DNA of 64,000 nucleotides, taken from Gonapodya prolifera JEL478 (lineage: Eukaryota > Monoblepharomycota > Monoblepharidomycetes > Monoblepharidales > Gonapodyaceae). This document shows, piece by piece, positions 24,610-35,654 of this stretch. The first letter of the stretch is position 1, and the number at the start of each line of letters is the position of its first letter. Under the pieces are notes generated by a model. It was not told the DNA's origin. It saw only the letters and a program-made list of their open reading frames with translations, and did not search any database. The stretch covers positions 230,439 through 294,438 of the forward strand of contig KQ965781.1 in the NCBI GenBank assembly GCA_001574975.1, in the 5' to 3' direction. The translations under genes were made by a program, and so were the position numbers.

Positions 24610-26657
24610 ATGTCGTCCACTTCATCCACCCTCGCTTCAGAGTTCATTGAATTTGTCTCGAATGTTTGTTCCTCCCCTCTGTCGGATCTCTTAATGCCCA
24701 CTCACCTGTTTCTTCCTTGGCATCAATCTTCGTTCAATTACAACCCAAACGGTTCACTCACAACCGTAGTCTCCGTCTCCGTTCCACGCAGTCGCAAATG
24801 CCAAGAGACTGCTGACCTCTTCTGGGTTCGTAGAGATTCGCGAACGTGACAGTTGGTCCGGGAAGCTTGTCGCTGGTGGCAAATACTTCTTCACTCGGTA
24901 AGCGAACCGGCATGCAGAGTCGAGCCTCCCTCATCTTTCGTCACAACACTTCCCGCTTCCGTCCTTCTACAGCAACCACTCCTCCATCCTCGCATTCACG
25001 CTTCCGCCCACCTTCACCGCCTCCCGCCCATCATTCGCCATCTACGGCGCACACACAGACTCGCCCTGCTTCAAACTCAAGCCCATATCAAAGAAGGAGA
25101 AAGTAGGGTACCTCCAGGTCGGCGTTCAGACCTACGGCGGCGGGCTGTGGAATACCTGGTTCGATAGGGATTTGGGTATCGCGGGGAGAGTTGTCGTAGA
25201 GGGGAAGGAGGGAGACATTGAACACAAACTGGTGGACATCAGGAAGTGAGTTGCCTTTTGTACCGAGCCAGTAAATGCGACGTCTTATCGGGTTGGATCC
25301 GGACAGGCCAATACTTCGGATCCCAACCCTCGCCATCCACCTCGACCGCACAGTGGATAGCGAAGGGTTCAAATTCAATAAGGAGCTCCAGCTTCTTCCA
25401 GTCCTTGGCGCGGCAGCACAGAGCCCGGCACCTGCTGGTGCTGAAGTGAAGCAAGGTGCAGATGCAGCGTCAGCGTACAACAGACACCACAAGGTTCTCG
25501 TGGACCTCGTGGCGAGCGAGTGTGGAGTTGCGGGTGTGTTTTCGACTGTTGGATTCTTTGTCGCAAGCGATGTATTCGGGAAGATTGATACTAGAACTCT
25601 GTTTCTCTCAGCAAACCAGATCCTTGATTTGGACCTCTGCCTGTACGATATCCAGCCTGCCACCAGAGGAGGACTAGACGGAAAATACGTTTTTTCGGCG
25701 AGATTGGACAATCTTTGCATGTCGTGGTGCGGGTTGAAGGTAATTTGTGCGCCGTCCAGTAGGTCAAAAGTTTATGCTCCTAAACTGAGTCGTATCGTGG
25801 TAACAATTTTATCAGGCCCTCTCTCTCGACTCCGCGGCTGATAAGGCGTCCTCTTCTTCGGCCATCCGCATAGTGTCACTGTTCGATAACGAGGAGGTCG
25901 GTTCGATGTCTGCATATGGCGCGGACAGTCACTTCTTGGAAAGCTCTCTTCGAAGAATTTTGGCGGGTGCTGGAGCTACCGCGCAGGTGAGTTTGTTGGC
26001 GACGAGGACGTGGTGTATGTTGGTCCACTGAGACTGTTATGACTCATCTAATGTAGACTGCATTCGAAGAGTCGATTCATCGCTCTTTCCTCATCAGTGC
26101 GGATATGGCTCATGCCGTGCATCCGAACTACGCGTGAGTGGATTCGGGTTACGTCGGTTCGTTTGCTCGGTCATGGCCTGAGGTATGAAACTGCGCCCGA
26201 TCACCTTTTTCTGTCGATTGTGACAATAGCGACAAGCACGAAGAGCTCCACCGCCCACAGATAAACAAGGGACCGGTGATTAAGACAAATGCAAACCAGC
26301 GGTACGCCACAACAGGTGTCACAGCGGCAGTCATCAGGAAGTTGGGAAAGAAGGTCGGAGTGCCCGTGCAGGTGAGCCTTCAAACTCATAGCTTACTTCA
26401 ACATATTATTGTAACTCTATCCATCGGACAAGGAATTCGTGGTGCGCAATGACTCGCCTTGCGGCTCTACGATCGGGCCCCTTCTTTCAGCGAAACTCGG
26501 GTTACGTACAGTCGACCTCGGAAACCCCCAACTGTCTATGCACAGTATTCGCGAGATGGGCGGCGTCGAGGATCTTTCCCACACCGTGGCATTGGTGACG
26601 GAGTATTTTGGTAGCTGGGAAGATATTGATCAGGAAGTTGCTGGTGCCGCGTTGTGA
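24610..26657 (+). CDS. aspartyl aminopeptidase (peptidase family M18)
   Basis: Nine exons: 24610-24663, 24770-24897, 24973-25245, 25307-25533, 25612-25740, 25816-25986, 26057-26133, 26230-26371 and 26433-26657. All M18 landmarks are rebuilt by splicing: SPSPFHAVANAKRLL near the N-terminus, GAHTDSPCFKLKP (first zinc ligand), YGGGLWNTWFDRDL, FDNEEVGSMSAYGADS (catalytic and bridging acids), ADMAHAVHPNYADKHEE, NDSPCGSTIGP and MHSIREMGG (last zinc His). The family removes N-terminal Asp or Glu from peptides as a large cytosolic oligomer; yeast relatives include Ape4 and the vacuolar Ape1. No vacuolar propeptide is visible, so a cytosolic DNPEP-like enzyme is more likely. The start ATG 24610 follows about 200 bp of spacer after the oligoribonuclease stop. 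Confidence 0.93.
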
Positions 26658-26698
26658 TAGCGTGTCGTGATTAGTACTTGCCGAGAAGAATGAAGTCT

Positions 26699-26704
26699 AA
26701 TAAA
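26699..26704 (+). terminator. putative poly(A) signal of the aminopeptidase gene
   Basis: An AATAAA hexamer lies 42 bp after the aminopeptidase stop codon and well before the next ATG at 26837, a typical spacing. The next gene starts only ~130 bp downstream. Confidence 0.5.
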
Positions 26705-26836
26705 GTTCACAAAGAACTTTAAGTTTCCGAAAAATGTTAGGCAAGTGTATGTAAGGCAATTGCCTGATCGGCCCGCAAAAGAGCGGAAGTGTTCCGCACT
26801 CGGATTGACTGCGCCCACTGCACTCACTCCAACACA

Positions 26837-29012
26837 ATGGCACTCTCGCGTTCGCAATCTGAGGAGACGATCAGCATCGCGGCAAACGGACATGCCAAGG
26901 CAGCCGATCCCCTCGCGAGCGTCCGATGGATTCGGATGGCGTTCTGCAACTTGAGGTTTGTTGAGAAGAGGAACACGACCCGGAAAACACAGCGATGGGA
27001 ACGGCAACTGATCGCTTATACGATTAGCAACGCAATGATGTCGGTACACTTCCCCATTCACCGTTTGGAAAAGCTGTCCAAGAGTGGAATCGGAAAACCC
27101 TATGCAGTGTTCCAAACACCGATCATGGTGAGACTTGCGGCGAGGGACTGAATTTTTCGACTGATGTGAATTACTCTGACCATTGTCTGTTGGGCAGTAC
27201 GACACGATCACGCCGGGTGCTGAACTCGGTTGTGTCGGAGAGGTCAACTGTGTGCCTCAACTTGACACAATCCGCGTGCTCCCGTGGGCGCCGAACACCG
27301 CGGTAGCTCTGGCAGAATTCTATACTCGTGATATCGAAAAGGGTAAAAAATATGGCTTTTCTCCCGCAACACGTCGCTGTGCTGACTCGGCCTTCCCTCA
27401 CAAATATGTTGTGTTTAAACCTTTTTAGATTCGATATCTGGCTCGGCAAGCCCCTACTGCTCTCGGTCGTTCCTGAAAAAGCAGCTTGCGACATTAAAGA
27501 GCGAGTTCGGATACGAGGTGGGACCGCGGAAACAGATTCGTGTCCACAGCCTTCCTATTGACCCTTCCCTCACACCAGCCGGTTGTCGGACTTGAAGTCG
27601 AATTCATCCTCTTCAAGGGATACGATCCTGTCACGAAGCTCCCCATTAAGCTTGAGTAGGTCCCAGTCACACCCCACCAATGATTACCTCGATCTAAACT
27701 TTTTTCTTCGCAGTGACTTGTGAGAACGTTTGATTGACATCGAAGATATCTCCTTGAAATTAATCCAGATCGCCTCTTCTCGTCTTTTTCTTCACTTGGC
27801 GGACTATCGTGTCATCTCAGCATGTACTGCGAAGACCAGTGCTGGAACACCATCGGCGGAAAAGTCCTCACAGAGCTTTGCGAAACACTCCAAGACGTAA
27901 GCCCCGCACACCATTCTCAAACACCCACCAATCGCGCCTCACCACCCCACCACTCACCCCTACGCCCCCTCTCCAGCTCGGTATCGAGGTCTACACCTTC
28001 CACCCCGAATCTGGCAACGGCCAGTACGAGCTCTCCCTCGGCCCGGCGCCCATGCTCCGCGCCGCCGACGACCTCCTCTTCATCCGCCAAGCACTGCGCG
28101 CCATCGCTACAAAGCACGGCCTCAACGCGACAGCGACCCCAAAGATCCTCCTCGACCAGCCCGGGAACGGGGCACATATCCACTTGTCGCTCGTAGACTC
28201 GACAGGCAAAAACATCTTCCCAGACTCCACCGCGGAGAAGAAGTTCTCAAAGCCGGCGGAACACTTCATTGCTGGCGTGTTGGACCATATGGACGCCATC
28301 CCGGCCGTGTCCATGCCGAGTATCAACTCGTACGCGCGCGTCGCGAAATCGATGTGGGCATCGTACTATGTGACTTGGGTGAGTGGCTTCACTTCTTATT
28401 TTTGTCAATTGGTCCGTTTCTTCTTGATCTCATGATCTGATATGTATTCCACTACCTTTTCTTGAACGACAGGGGTACGAGAACAGGGAGGTCACCGCAC
28501 GAATCGCGTGCCCGCCATACGGAGGTACGAGTTCCATCGTCCTGCCCAAAACGCCCCTCCTTCTAACCCCGCCCACCTCCCCTCCCGTACCATAGGCTCC
28601 TACAACAACGTCGAATTCCGCCCGCACGACGGCGCCGCCAACCCATACCTCGCCTTTGGGACCTACCTCGCCGCCGGGATGGACGGCATGCGGAGGAAGT
28701 TGGAGCTCGGCGTCGACATGAAAGATGACCCAGCCGTGCTCCCCGAGGAGGAGATTGAGAAATTGGGACTTAGGACCTTGCCAAGGTCGCTTCCAGAGGC
28801 GCTTGATAATTTGGCGAAGGATCAAGTGAGTGGCTTGGTTGAGGTCTCGACGAGAACACAGGAACTTAAACGAACGGAAATGATAGGTTCTCATCGACGC
28901 CCTCGGTCCGGACCTTTACAGAGTGTTCACCTCGGTCAAGAGGTTCGAATACGAGACCATCTCCAAGTGGTCTTTCGAGGATCAGATCAAGCTCTTCACG
29001 TCGCGGTACTAG
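26837..29012 (+). CDS. glutamine-synthetase-family enzyme (GlnA-like)
   Basis: About ten exons. The order of recognisable pieces follows. ASVRWIRMAFCNLR is the N-terminal beta-grasp start (exon 1, 26837-26955). FPIHRLEKLSKSGIGKPYAV and YDTITPGAELGCVGEV come next. Then CSRSFLKKQLATLKSEFGYE, PVVGLEVEFILFKGYDPVTK (metal-binding Glu) and LGIEVYTFHPESGNGQYELS. LGPAPMLRAADDLLFIRQAL, then NGAHIHLSL (ammonium/metal His), complete the central part. The end has YNNVEFRPHDGAANPYLAFG (substrate Arg) and ITIEE-free helices to the TAG at 29010. The catalytic domain is complete. The sequence resembles the fungal GlnA/FluG-like branch rather than the eukaryotic cytosolic GSII, so it may ligate ammonia or an amine to glutamate; substrate is unknown. 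A very short exon near 27712 (6 nt) is needed for continuity and is uncertain. Third in a tandem of clean genes. Confidence 0.85.
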
Positions 29013-29201
29013 ATCAGTGATCGGAGAGTGGAACCAGTTTTTATTTGGGTTTGCAGTCTTTATAGGGTAGACGTGTTATATTTTGTGCAGCGGTTAGACA
29101 TATTTTATTTGACGTTAACCCGTTCACGACGACGATTTGGTACCTCACACGGTTCCTAACATTAAGACCTCCCCAGCACGAACTACGCTGTAAATTCACC
29201 G

Positions 29202-29207
29202 AATAAA
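29202..29207 (+). terminator. possible poly(A) signal of the glutamine-synthetase-like gene
   Basis: AATAAA about 190 bp after the stop codon at 29012; it runs into an A tract. Farther than usual, so only suggestive. Confidence 0.3.
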
Positions 29208-29216
29208 AAACGAGCC

Positions 29217-29480
29217 TCAAAGAATACAACGAGAAGTGTTTTGCGGTGGATTTCCGTGATTTTTATCTGGTCTCTGACGGTGTTCAGGTAGTTGAGATTC
29301 GGAAGGAGCCAGATGAATCGTCTGGTGGACTGGGATGGCGCTGCCATTAATTGAATGTGTCAGCATTCGGGAGACTTGGCGCCATCGACGGTACACGAGT
29401 CCTGGTGTATTGGTGAAAAGGATGCGAGGAGGTAGGCGGGAGAACACAACGAACAGGATCTCGTCCGGGAGGGAAGTCAT
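29217..29480 (-). pseudogene. F-box motif remnant
   Basis: On the minus strand, ATG at 29480 opens MTSLPDEILFVVFSRLPPRI and YRRWRQVSRML, the core of an F-box (LPxEIL... and the W-R segment). F-box proteins bind Skp1 in SCF ubiquitin ligases. The frame stops about 88 codons in, and no LRR, WD40 or other substrate domain follows on this strand. It may be a truncated relic, or the first exon of a gene whose remaining exons I cannot see. Confidence 0.45.
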
Positions 29481-29512
29481 GCCAGAAGCTTGCAGGATTT
29501 GCACTTGGATCA

Positions 29513-29590
29513 AGATCCAATTCTCTCAAAACTTTGTAAAATCACAACATCAAGGGAACAGATTTGATGACTGCGAATGTAGCGTAGCGT
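29513..29590. repeat. direct repeat A, diverged
   Basis: Matches 29688-29765 at about three of four positions over a ~50-bp core ('ctctcaaaactttgtaaaat' region versus 'ctcccaacactttgtgaagg'), offset ~174 bp. On the minus strand both copies read Leu-rich segments (for example NLHKVLGELVLV), which could be degenerate leucine-rich units next to the F-box remnant. Confidence 0.5.
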
Positions 29591-29687
29591 TTCCTGCAGG
29601 CAAGGAGGTCGGTAGATGACTTGAAGACTTGCAATTTGAGGTGGGTGCAACTGTTGCGTGACAGGATTCTCGTTCGACGAGTTCACC

Positions 29688-29765
29688 AAAACTAATTCTC
29701 CCAACACTTTGTGAAGGTTCAACATCCAGGGCAAAGATTTGGAATGGACGTTGCATCCAGCGTTA
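29688..29765. repeat. direct repeat B, diverged
   Basis: Partner of the repeat at 29513-29590, same orientation. No inverted termini or insertion duplications seen. Confidence 0.5.
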
Positions 29766-30098
29766 CAGGCTTTGAAGACATATCACATACAGCAATGAAG
29801 AAGAAATATGCACCATCTCCAGTCTCCTTCTCATGATCTCATCAACTCAATCTCGCCTGCCATGACGCCCTCCCACCTTTGTTGGAGCAAAGCAGTCTCC
29901 AAAAGACAAGTAAGTAACTCGCTTTTCTGGCCCATTGCCGTCTTTCTACTGGAGCTTCACCGCCGCCCCGGCCTTGCTTGGCAAACACACTGGGGCCGCC
30001 TACGGTCGCCCTTTGAGCCCTTTGTCGCCCGTCAATCACGGCTTAACCTACCGATCTGCGCACTCTCGCCATCGAACTGCAATCTGCACGTGCACACA

Positions 30099-30592
30099 AT
30101 GCGACCGCGTGTTTCTCTCGCTGTGCTCGCTCTCGCAGTGGGAGCCCTTGCACTCAACGCACACGCCTGGGTGCTCTCTATCAACAGCAAAGAGGACGCC
30201 AAGGGAGACTTCAAGACCGAGGAGTTCCACTCCGCGAAGCCCGAGAATGGTTGTTTCAACCTTGCCCAGCAGATGATTGATAGGGGCGTGTTCTGTGAGT
30301 CGACTGTCAACTGCTCGCCCAGTGTACCGTAGATGGTTATGTAACTCTCCGAACAGCTTTCCAGTACTGCACTACTCCAATCTGGCGGTGCAGCCTGACA
30401 TTCCATTCCGAGAAAAATTGCGATGGGTACCTCCTTGGCGAGACAAGCGCCGGCAAGTCTTGGGACAAGTTTGGCGTGAGCGAAGCGGGAAGCAAGATGA
30501 AGTCCTTTCAGATCGTTGGTTGCATAACCATACCAATTCCAGGGAAAATAAAACTCCCTTATTTTGATGTGTATGACCTTGGGAACTGCTGA
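30099..30592 (+). CDS. small secreted cysteine-containing protein
   Basis: Two exons, 30099-30294 and 30357-30592, phase-1 intron, about 143 aa. The N-terminus RVSLAVLALAVGALALNAHA is a good signal peptide. The mature part has six or more cysteines (NGCFNL, FQYCTTPIWRCSLTF, NCDGYL, VGCITI, GNC at the end), spaced as in disulfide-stabilised secreted proteins. A Lys/Gly/Ser-rich middle includes TSAGKSWDKFGVSEAGSKMK. I do not recognise the family. It could be a wall-associated or effector-like protein; composition alone cannot tell. The cysteine pattern is intact across the splice junction, which supports the model. Confidence 0.65.
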
Positions 30593-30732
30593 ATGCTGCG
30601 AATCATGACTTTGAATTGAAGCGCAGAGATTATATTATAAGACATTTCGTTTCAGCATTACCCAATATAACGATCCACGGCCATCACCAAAAAATCCAGT
30701 GCTGTCCCGTAAGATAGTCCGGTTTCCGTCGA

Positions 30733-32968
30733 TCAGGACACCAAACTCCACACAGTCCCCAACCCGGCCATAACCACACCACCCACGACCAACACCCAAC
30801 ACAGCGCTCTCTCCCCACCACGCCGCACTGACCTCATACCCACCTCCTTTGCCATAATGCCCTCCACCGCCATGGAGTGCGAGGAAGCACGCGCAAGGGA
30901 ACACTACCGACACCGTGAATGAAAAGAGAGATCCAAGTAGGCCCATAACGCGGTGGAAGCCCGGGAAGACGATCGCGATGGTTACGGCGAGGAGGGACGT
31001 GGAGAGGCAGAGGAGTAGGCAGAGGAGGGCCCGGAGGGAGGAGGCGGGTGGGAGGGAAGGGAAGAGGAGGAGTTCGAGCGAGATGTTGACGGGGTTGAGT
31101 GTGAGGGCGTACTGGTGTTATTGTGTTGGGTGATGTGTGTTGTGGGTCGGTCAGATGGAATAGCGGTCGGGGAGAGTGCAAAAACGTACCTTTGTAAGCG
31201 GATTCAACGCAATCAGTACAACCGTCGTCCTCGTCATCGCCGGATTAAAGCTCGGCACTGTCGGCAGATTCTACGTGATCTGTTCGAAACGATTCAAACA
31301 CATGTTAGAGCGGGTTCTCCCCCACCCCAAATCCCCAATTAACATAAAAACGATGGTCGACGCACCTCCTGCATAGACGTGGCCCCGAACATGATGTAGC
31401 CTGCCAACCCTAGGATCGTGGACAGGATCGTGACGACCATGAAGGTGACGGTGACGACCGAGGGGTATTGCGTCGGGTCGACCATGTCGCGGTACTGCGG
31501 GTGTCGCGTGGTGCGTTGTTGTTGTTGTTGAGGTCGGCGGGGGTTCAATCGTGAGTCAGAACCAAAACGAATAGAAGCAAGCGCCTGACCACGAAACCAC
31601 GAAACACACGATATTCGGAAACGTCGCATGCCCGCTATACCCCGCCATGACCAGTCCCACACTCAGCGGCACGTGGAACCAGGGCCAGCCCGGTCGGTTC
31701 GTGGGCACGAGCCACCGGACTGTCGGGTGGGGGTAGAGGAGCGACCCCGGAGGAGAGGGCGTGGAGAGGCCGGAGAGGAGGACGACGGTTATGAGGAGGA
31801 GGACCGACTTTGGGTGGTGAGCGTGGAGGTGAGCGTGGGGAACGGCAACGGGGAGAGGGGAGGAGGAACCCCACAAACACACCGACCAAACTCCCATAAC
31901 TCAACCACCTCGTACCCTCCCACCGTCGTCATTGCCACCAGCACGCCCACGCCGGCCTTGATCCTCACAAGATCCCACTCCGGAAACAGGGCCTCAACAG
32001 AGTCCGCGGCAAGGATCACGAGCGCCACGGAGGCGGTGAGGAGCTCGATGATGAAGAGCAGGGAGATGAAGATACGACCGCGCGGACCGAATGAGATGTG
32101 GCCTAGGTCGGCGTAGGTCGAGACTAGGACGTGAGAGCCGGGCGGACGTTGCGGGGTGCGTTGCACCGGATCGCGCGAGGTGAAAGGAAGGTTGTTCGAG
32201 TGAGACCATGACCTTAAAAGCACGAACAGAAGACAACCATATGAAGACCCACCAGACTCGGACATATACCTAATCAACACCCTCGCCGTGAAATTCGCCA
32301 CACAGGACAACGCGAGGCATTCGGCGAGTCCGACCCGCGACCGAGGTTAGACGGAATGCGTAGGGGAGGGAGACGATTCCTATGTGGGAAGGAGGCGGTG
32401 TGAGTGCGGGCGAAAAGAGAGAACAGACGGTCAGGCAACACAGCACTCCTTGACCACATTTGGGTACTCCCCATCATCTTCCCCAAACCCGATATCCTAG
32501 ACGCCCGTTGTGGAATCCCAGCCTAACCACGCCCGCCCACGATCTTCGCTTCATATCCCCACGCGGCCGTCTTCACAGATCCTCCCACACCCGCTGACCC
32601 ACCAATCACCCCGGTGTGAAGAACTCACCGATCCCCAACAAGATATTAATCGCGTTCGCACACGTCTGTGCGAACGTGTTCTTATCCATTCCCATCCCAC
32701 CTCCATGCCCATGCCCGTGAGCGTCCAGCTTTTCGTCCTCCGCCTCACCAAGCACGTTGGACCCCTCGAGCGATACTTCCTCTTCGACGCGCGTGCCCAG
32801 TAGGGGAGTTGTCTCGCTCGCTGCACGGGAATCAGCGACGGGTCCGGAAAGGCGGACAGGTGAACGTGAATGGGAGTGTGCCCGGGAGTCCCAACATCTC
32901 CCACCAAGCGCCGCGCGGGGTGCAACGTTTGCAAACGGTGAGCTGGTGTGAGACGGGAAGTACACCAT
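30733..32968 (-). CDS. AVT-type vacuolar amino-acid transporter (AAAP family), one apparent frameshift
   Basis: Minus strand, start at 32968. The cytosolic N-terminus contains TTPLLG and a His/Gly-rich stretch (GHGHGGGMG). TM1 follows: ANAINILLGIGEFFTPG, then GIVSLPYAFRLTSV, the AAAP signature. Later segments are ECLALSCVANFTARVLI, GRIFISLLFIIELLTASVAL, PLSVGLVMAGYSGHATFPNI, YRDMVDPTQYPSVVTVTFM, LTLNPVNISLELLLF, FTVSVVFPCACFLALHGG and the final AGLGTVWSLVS at the stop. About eleven helices are accounted for. The nearest known type is fungal Avt1, which exchanges neutral amino acids for protons at the vacuole. Between AFRLTSV and ECLAL the frame shifts by one base (about 32331-32340, near a short C/G run) with no usable intron. 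It is either a recent inactivating indel or a sequence error. Confidence 0.78.
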
Positions 32969-33344
32969 TATTTATTCGTGAGGTGGAGAGGGTGGAGGTG
33001 TGGAGTTGTCTGTTTGAGTTGATTGGAGATACATATTTGACGGCGTCCCGCACCTTTTCGACGTAAAGGCCTTTCTCTTCTTTACCAGAGGATAAACTGC
33101 AGTCGTTTCACGCGGTAATACATCCATCGCTTTGCGGATTTGACACAGGGAGGGACACAATGGCGTCGGCCCCATATGACATGGTCGCGCTTTTATAATA
33201 CACGTTTGCAAAGTTTACGAATTATTTCTGGGAGACGATTTTGAAAAGTTTATCCTACATTTACCACCCCCAACACGACAGGCACATCCACGCAAAATCC
33301 ATTTCCTCGCGGCTGGCCGACCTTCTACTGCACCAGAAACGACA
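32969..33344. other. divergent intergenic region
   Basis: Lies between the AVT-like gene (minus) and a hypothetical gene (plus); expected to hold both promoters. No open frame of note, no repeat or RNA gene seen. Confidence 0.4.
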
Positions 33345-34023
33345 ATGAGCCATTCGAAAGATGACGATTTCCCCGGTCGCCGGAGGGATGACGTCGTGGA
33401 GCTTAGCAGCGACGGGTTGCTTGAAGATGCCACCACCTTGTTTGATTTCGAAGAGTGGTTGAACGCGGGGGGAGGTGAAAGGGAAAATGGCGATTTGGAC
33501 GAAGCGACGTGGCAACTGGGCGAATCTGAATCACACGTGCCTGTGCAAGACGTGGCGGCATCGTCGCAAAAGTAGGATACTCAACTTATCGCAATTCATA
33601 GGTCTAAATGGGTTCCTGTTGCAGTATCTCATACGTTCGGGAGCTCCATCGCGATGACGTGGCCATCAATCCAGCTCCGACCGGGTACAATCTTCGTTCC
33701 CTCGTTAGAATGACGGTCAATGAACACTCCCCCCATTCCCCATCACGTACAACTACGGCGGCCTACTAATGATCTCGTAGCGGACGATTTCCTCCAAAGG
33801 ACTGCGAATTGGGATAGGGAACTTGCGCACTAGCGCCGACAGTGTTCGATATGCCAGACAACAATTTGATCCGCAACCGACGGGCGAGCTGCCGGCTGAT
33901 GTTCATGCGGAAATCCACGATATGATATATTCGGTCTTCGCGATCCGGGCCCGGTCTTTGCTACTTATGATGACCAACAGCTTTACTTCCCAGCGGCCCG
34001 ATGAACGTGATGATTCGGTTTGA
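33345..34023 (+). CDS. hypothetical protein, N-terminal acidic segment
   Basis: Three exons fit. Exon 1, from ATG 33345, reads DDFPGRRRDDVVELSSDGLL and FDFEEWLNAGGGE. A second exon reads ISYVRELHRDDVAINPAPTG, and a third starts near 33781 (RTISSKGLRIGIGNLRTSAD). It ends DSV at 34023. The last exon contains FAIRARSLLLMMT, closely echoed by LAIRARILLLMIG at about 34320 inside the ankyrin relic downstream, so the 3' exon may have been captured from, or duplicated into, that neighbour. No known domain. It may itself be partly decayed. Confidence 0.4.
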
Positions 34024-34289
34024 TGCGCAGCAGGTGTGGAGTCTGGCGGTTCGGGGATCACTGGGTCGTCGTGGTGGTCAGAGATTGACAGGTCGCGTTA
34101 AGAAAACAGGCGGTGGGCGGGTGACTGGAGCTTGACAGAGGACTCATTTTAGTCACTACCCATTGTTGTCGCGATCCCCTCATTTTGTACAAGATGCCAA
34201 AAAGTGTTCTTGCGCTTTCACGTTTCCAAGTAACTAAAATTGTGTGCAGGGGAACTTGTTGAACGACATCCAAGGCACGAAGGGCTGCA

Positions 34290-34960
34290 GTGTGCGAACA
34301 TGCCAACGGACACCCGTTCCTCGCGATCCGGGCCCGGATACTCCTACTGATGATAGGCCATGGTTGGACGGAGTTGGAAGTCGTAACGTTAGGTGTGTGT
34401 GGGGGGAATCCCTATTGTGGCTTTTGTCGGGAGCTTTGTATTTATTTTATATATCTTTGCGATGTGATGAGGCTTCTTTTGGAACGTGGGGCGGTGGGTG
34501 GAGCGTATCGGGCAATGGATGCAACAATTCAGTCTGGAGTGGTGGTTCCATCTGTACGCGTACTCCTCGACCTCGGTGTGGTGCCGGACTCAATTTTACT
34601 TCGGCGTGCAAACTCGTATGGGAGACGTGATGTGATTGAGCTCCTTCTCAAGCGAGGCGCCAGAGACACCGAACAGAACCACGCACTGACCTTTGCAATA
34701 AACTCGTTTCAATTGGAAACAGTTCAACTGCTTCTGAAACATAAACCTTACGAAGTTTCTGTCAAGAACACCTTTCTGGAGTGTACTATCAGCACGGCAG
34801 AAGTGGATGTTGCGGAGGCCCTTCTGGACAGTGGGGGCAGATTTAGGTGAAGGTACCGGCATTGTGCTTCGCAGTGCCGCGAAAGAGTGATACGAGGACG
34901 TGCTTCGACTGCTTAGAAAGCGGGGAGTAGACGTTGATGGTATACTGGCGAGCGGCGGCA
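34290..34960 (+). pseudogene. decayed ankyrin-repeat gene
   Basis: The frame 34290-34850 contains several ankyrin-like units: VMRLLLERGAVGGAYRAMD, VRVLLDLGVVPDSILLRRAN, RDVIELLLKRGARDTEQNHA, LETVQLLLKHKPYE, VDVAEALLDSGG. At the G run near 34833 the ankyrin frame shifts by one base, and the pattern resumes (LGEGTGIVLRSAAKE). It is then cut by a TGA exactly where 'GYEDVxRLL' is expected, and continues as YEDVLRLLRKRGVDVDG to about 34945. Intact ankyrin proteins mediate protein contacts and are numerous in many fungi. Two independent lesions make this a probable pseudogene. Confidence 0.6.
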
Positions 34961-35654
34961 GAGGGCAATGATGTGCATAATGTGCGTCTTCAAAGGAAAG
35001 GGCACGCGTCGTCTTGAAATCGGTATTGTACTTTTTTTAAATATGTGCAAAAATTTCGGCTGGGTTCAGTGTCGTTCAGAGGTGGGTTCACCGTGGCCAG
35101 TGGGAGACGAATTTGAATCGAGCAACAAACTCCACCGCGTTTGGCACGTCCACGTAAGATTCAATTCCTCGTCACTCATTATCCATTTGTGAAGTTTGTG
35201 TTCTGGACATGTGCATCACTATAAAGCTTGACAGGTGGAGTTCATCCAACCTCGACAGAGGTCACTGAGAGGGTCTGCTACGTTAAGAAATAGTTCTTTC
35301 TCTGCAGTTTCGATTCCCCTTTGAAAATTCTCGTGTTTTTCGAATTGACACGTGTCTCCAAGAGCACCCTTCTCTCCTTGTCTGCGGTTCGACATGCGAC
35401 AGAATCTGCACCGATCGCGCTCCAACTCTCCACACCAACTCACTTCGCTTTAAAACACTGTAATGAACTCTTTTCTTGCCCGTTTCAAACAAATGTTGAT
35501 TCAGCCGCGGCGGAAGGCAACCTTGCCCGTGACCGCAGTGTGCTGTGCCACACTCAGCTGTGATAAAAGGCCAGGATTTTCTCCCACCGCGTCGGTGCAC
35601 AAGTAACACTTGGCACACACCACCCCACTCACACCACACTCTCAACTCGCATCG
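34961..35654. other. intergenic region after the ankyrin relic
   Basis: The first part may be further decayed ankyrin sequence; the rest shows short frames only. Contains the promoter side of the acidic protein gene starting at 35655. No repeat or RNA gene seen. Confidence 0.35.
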
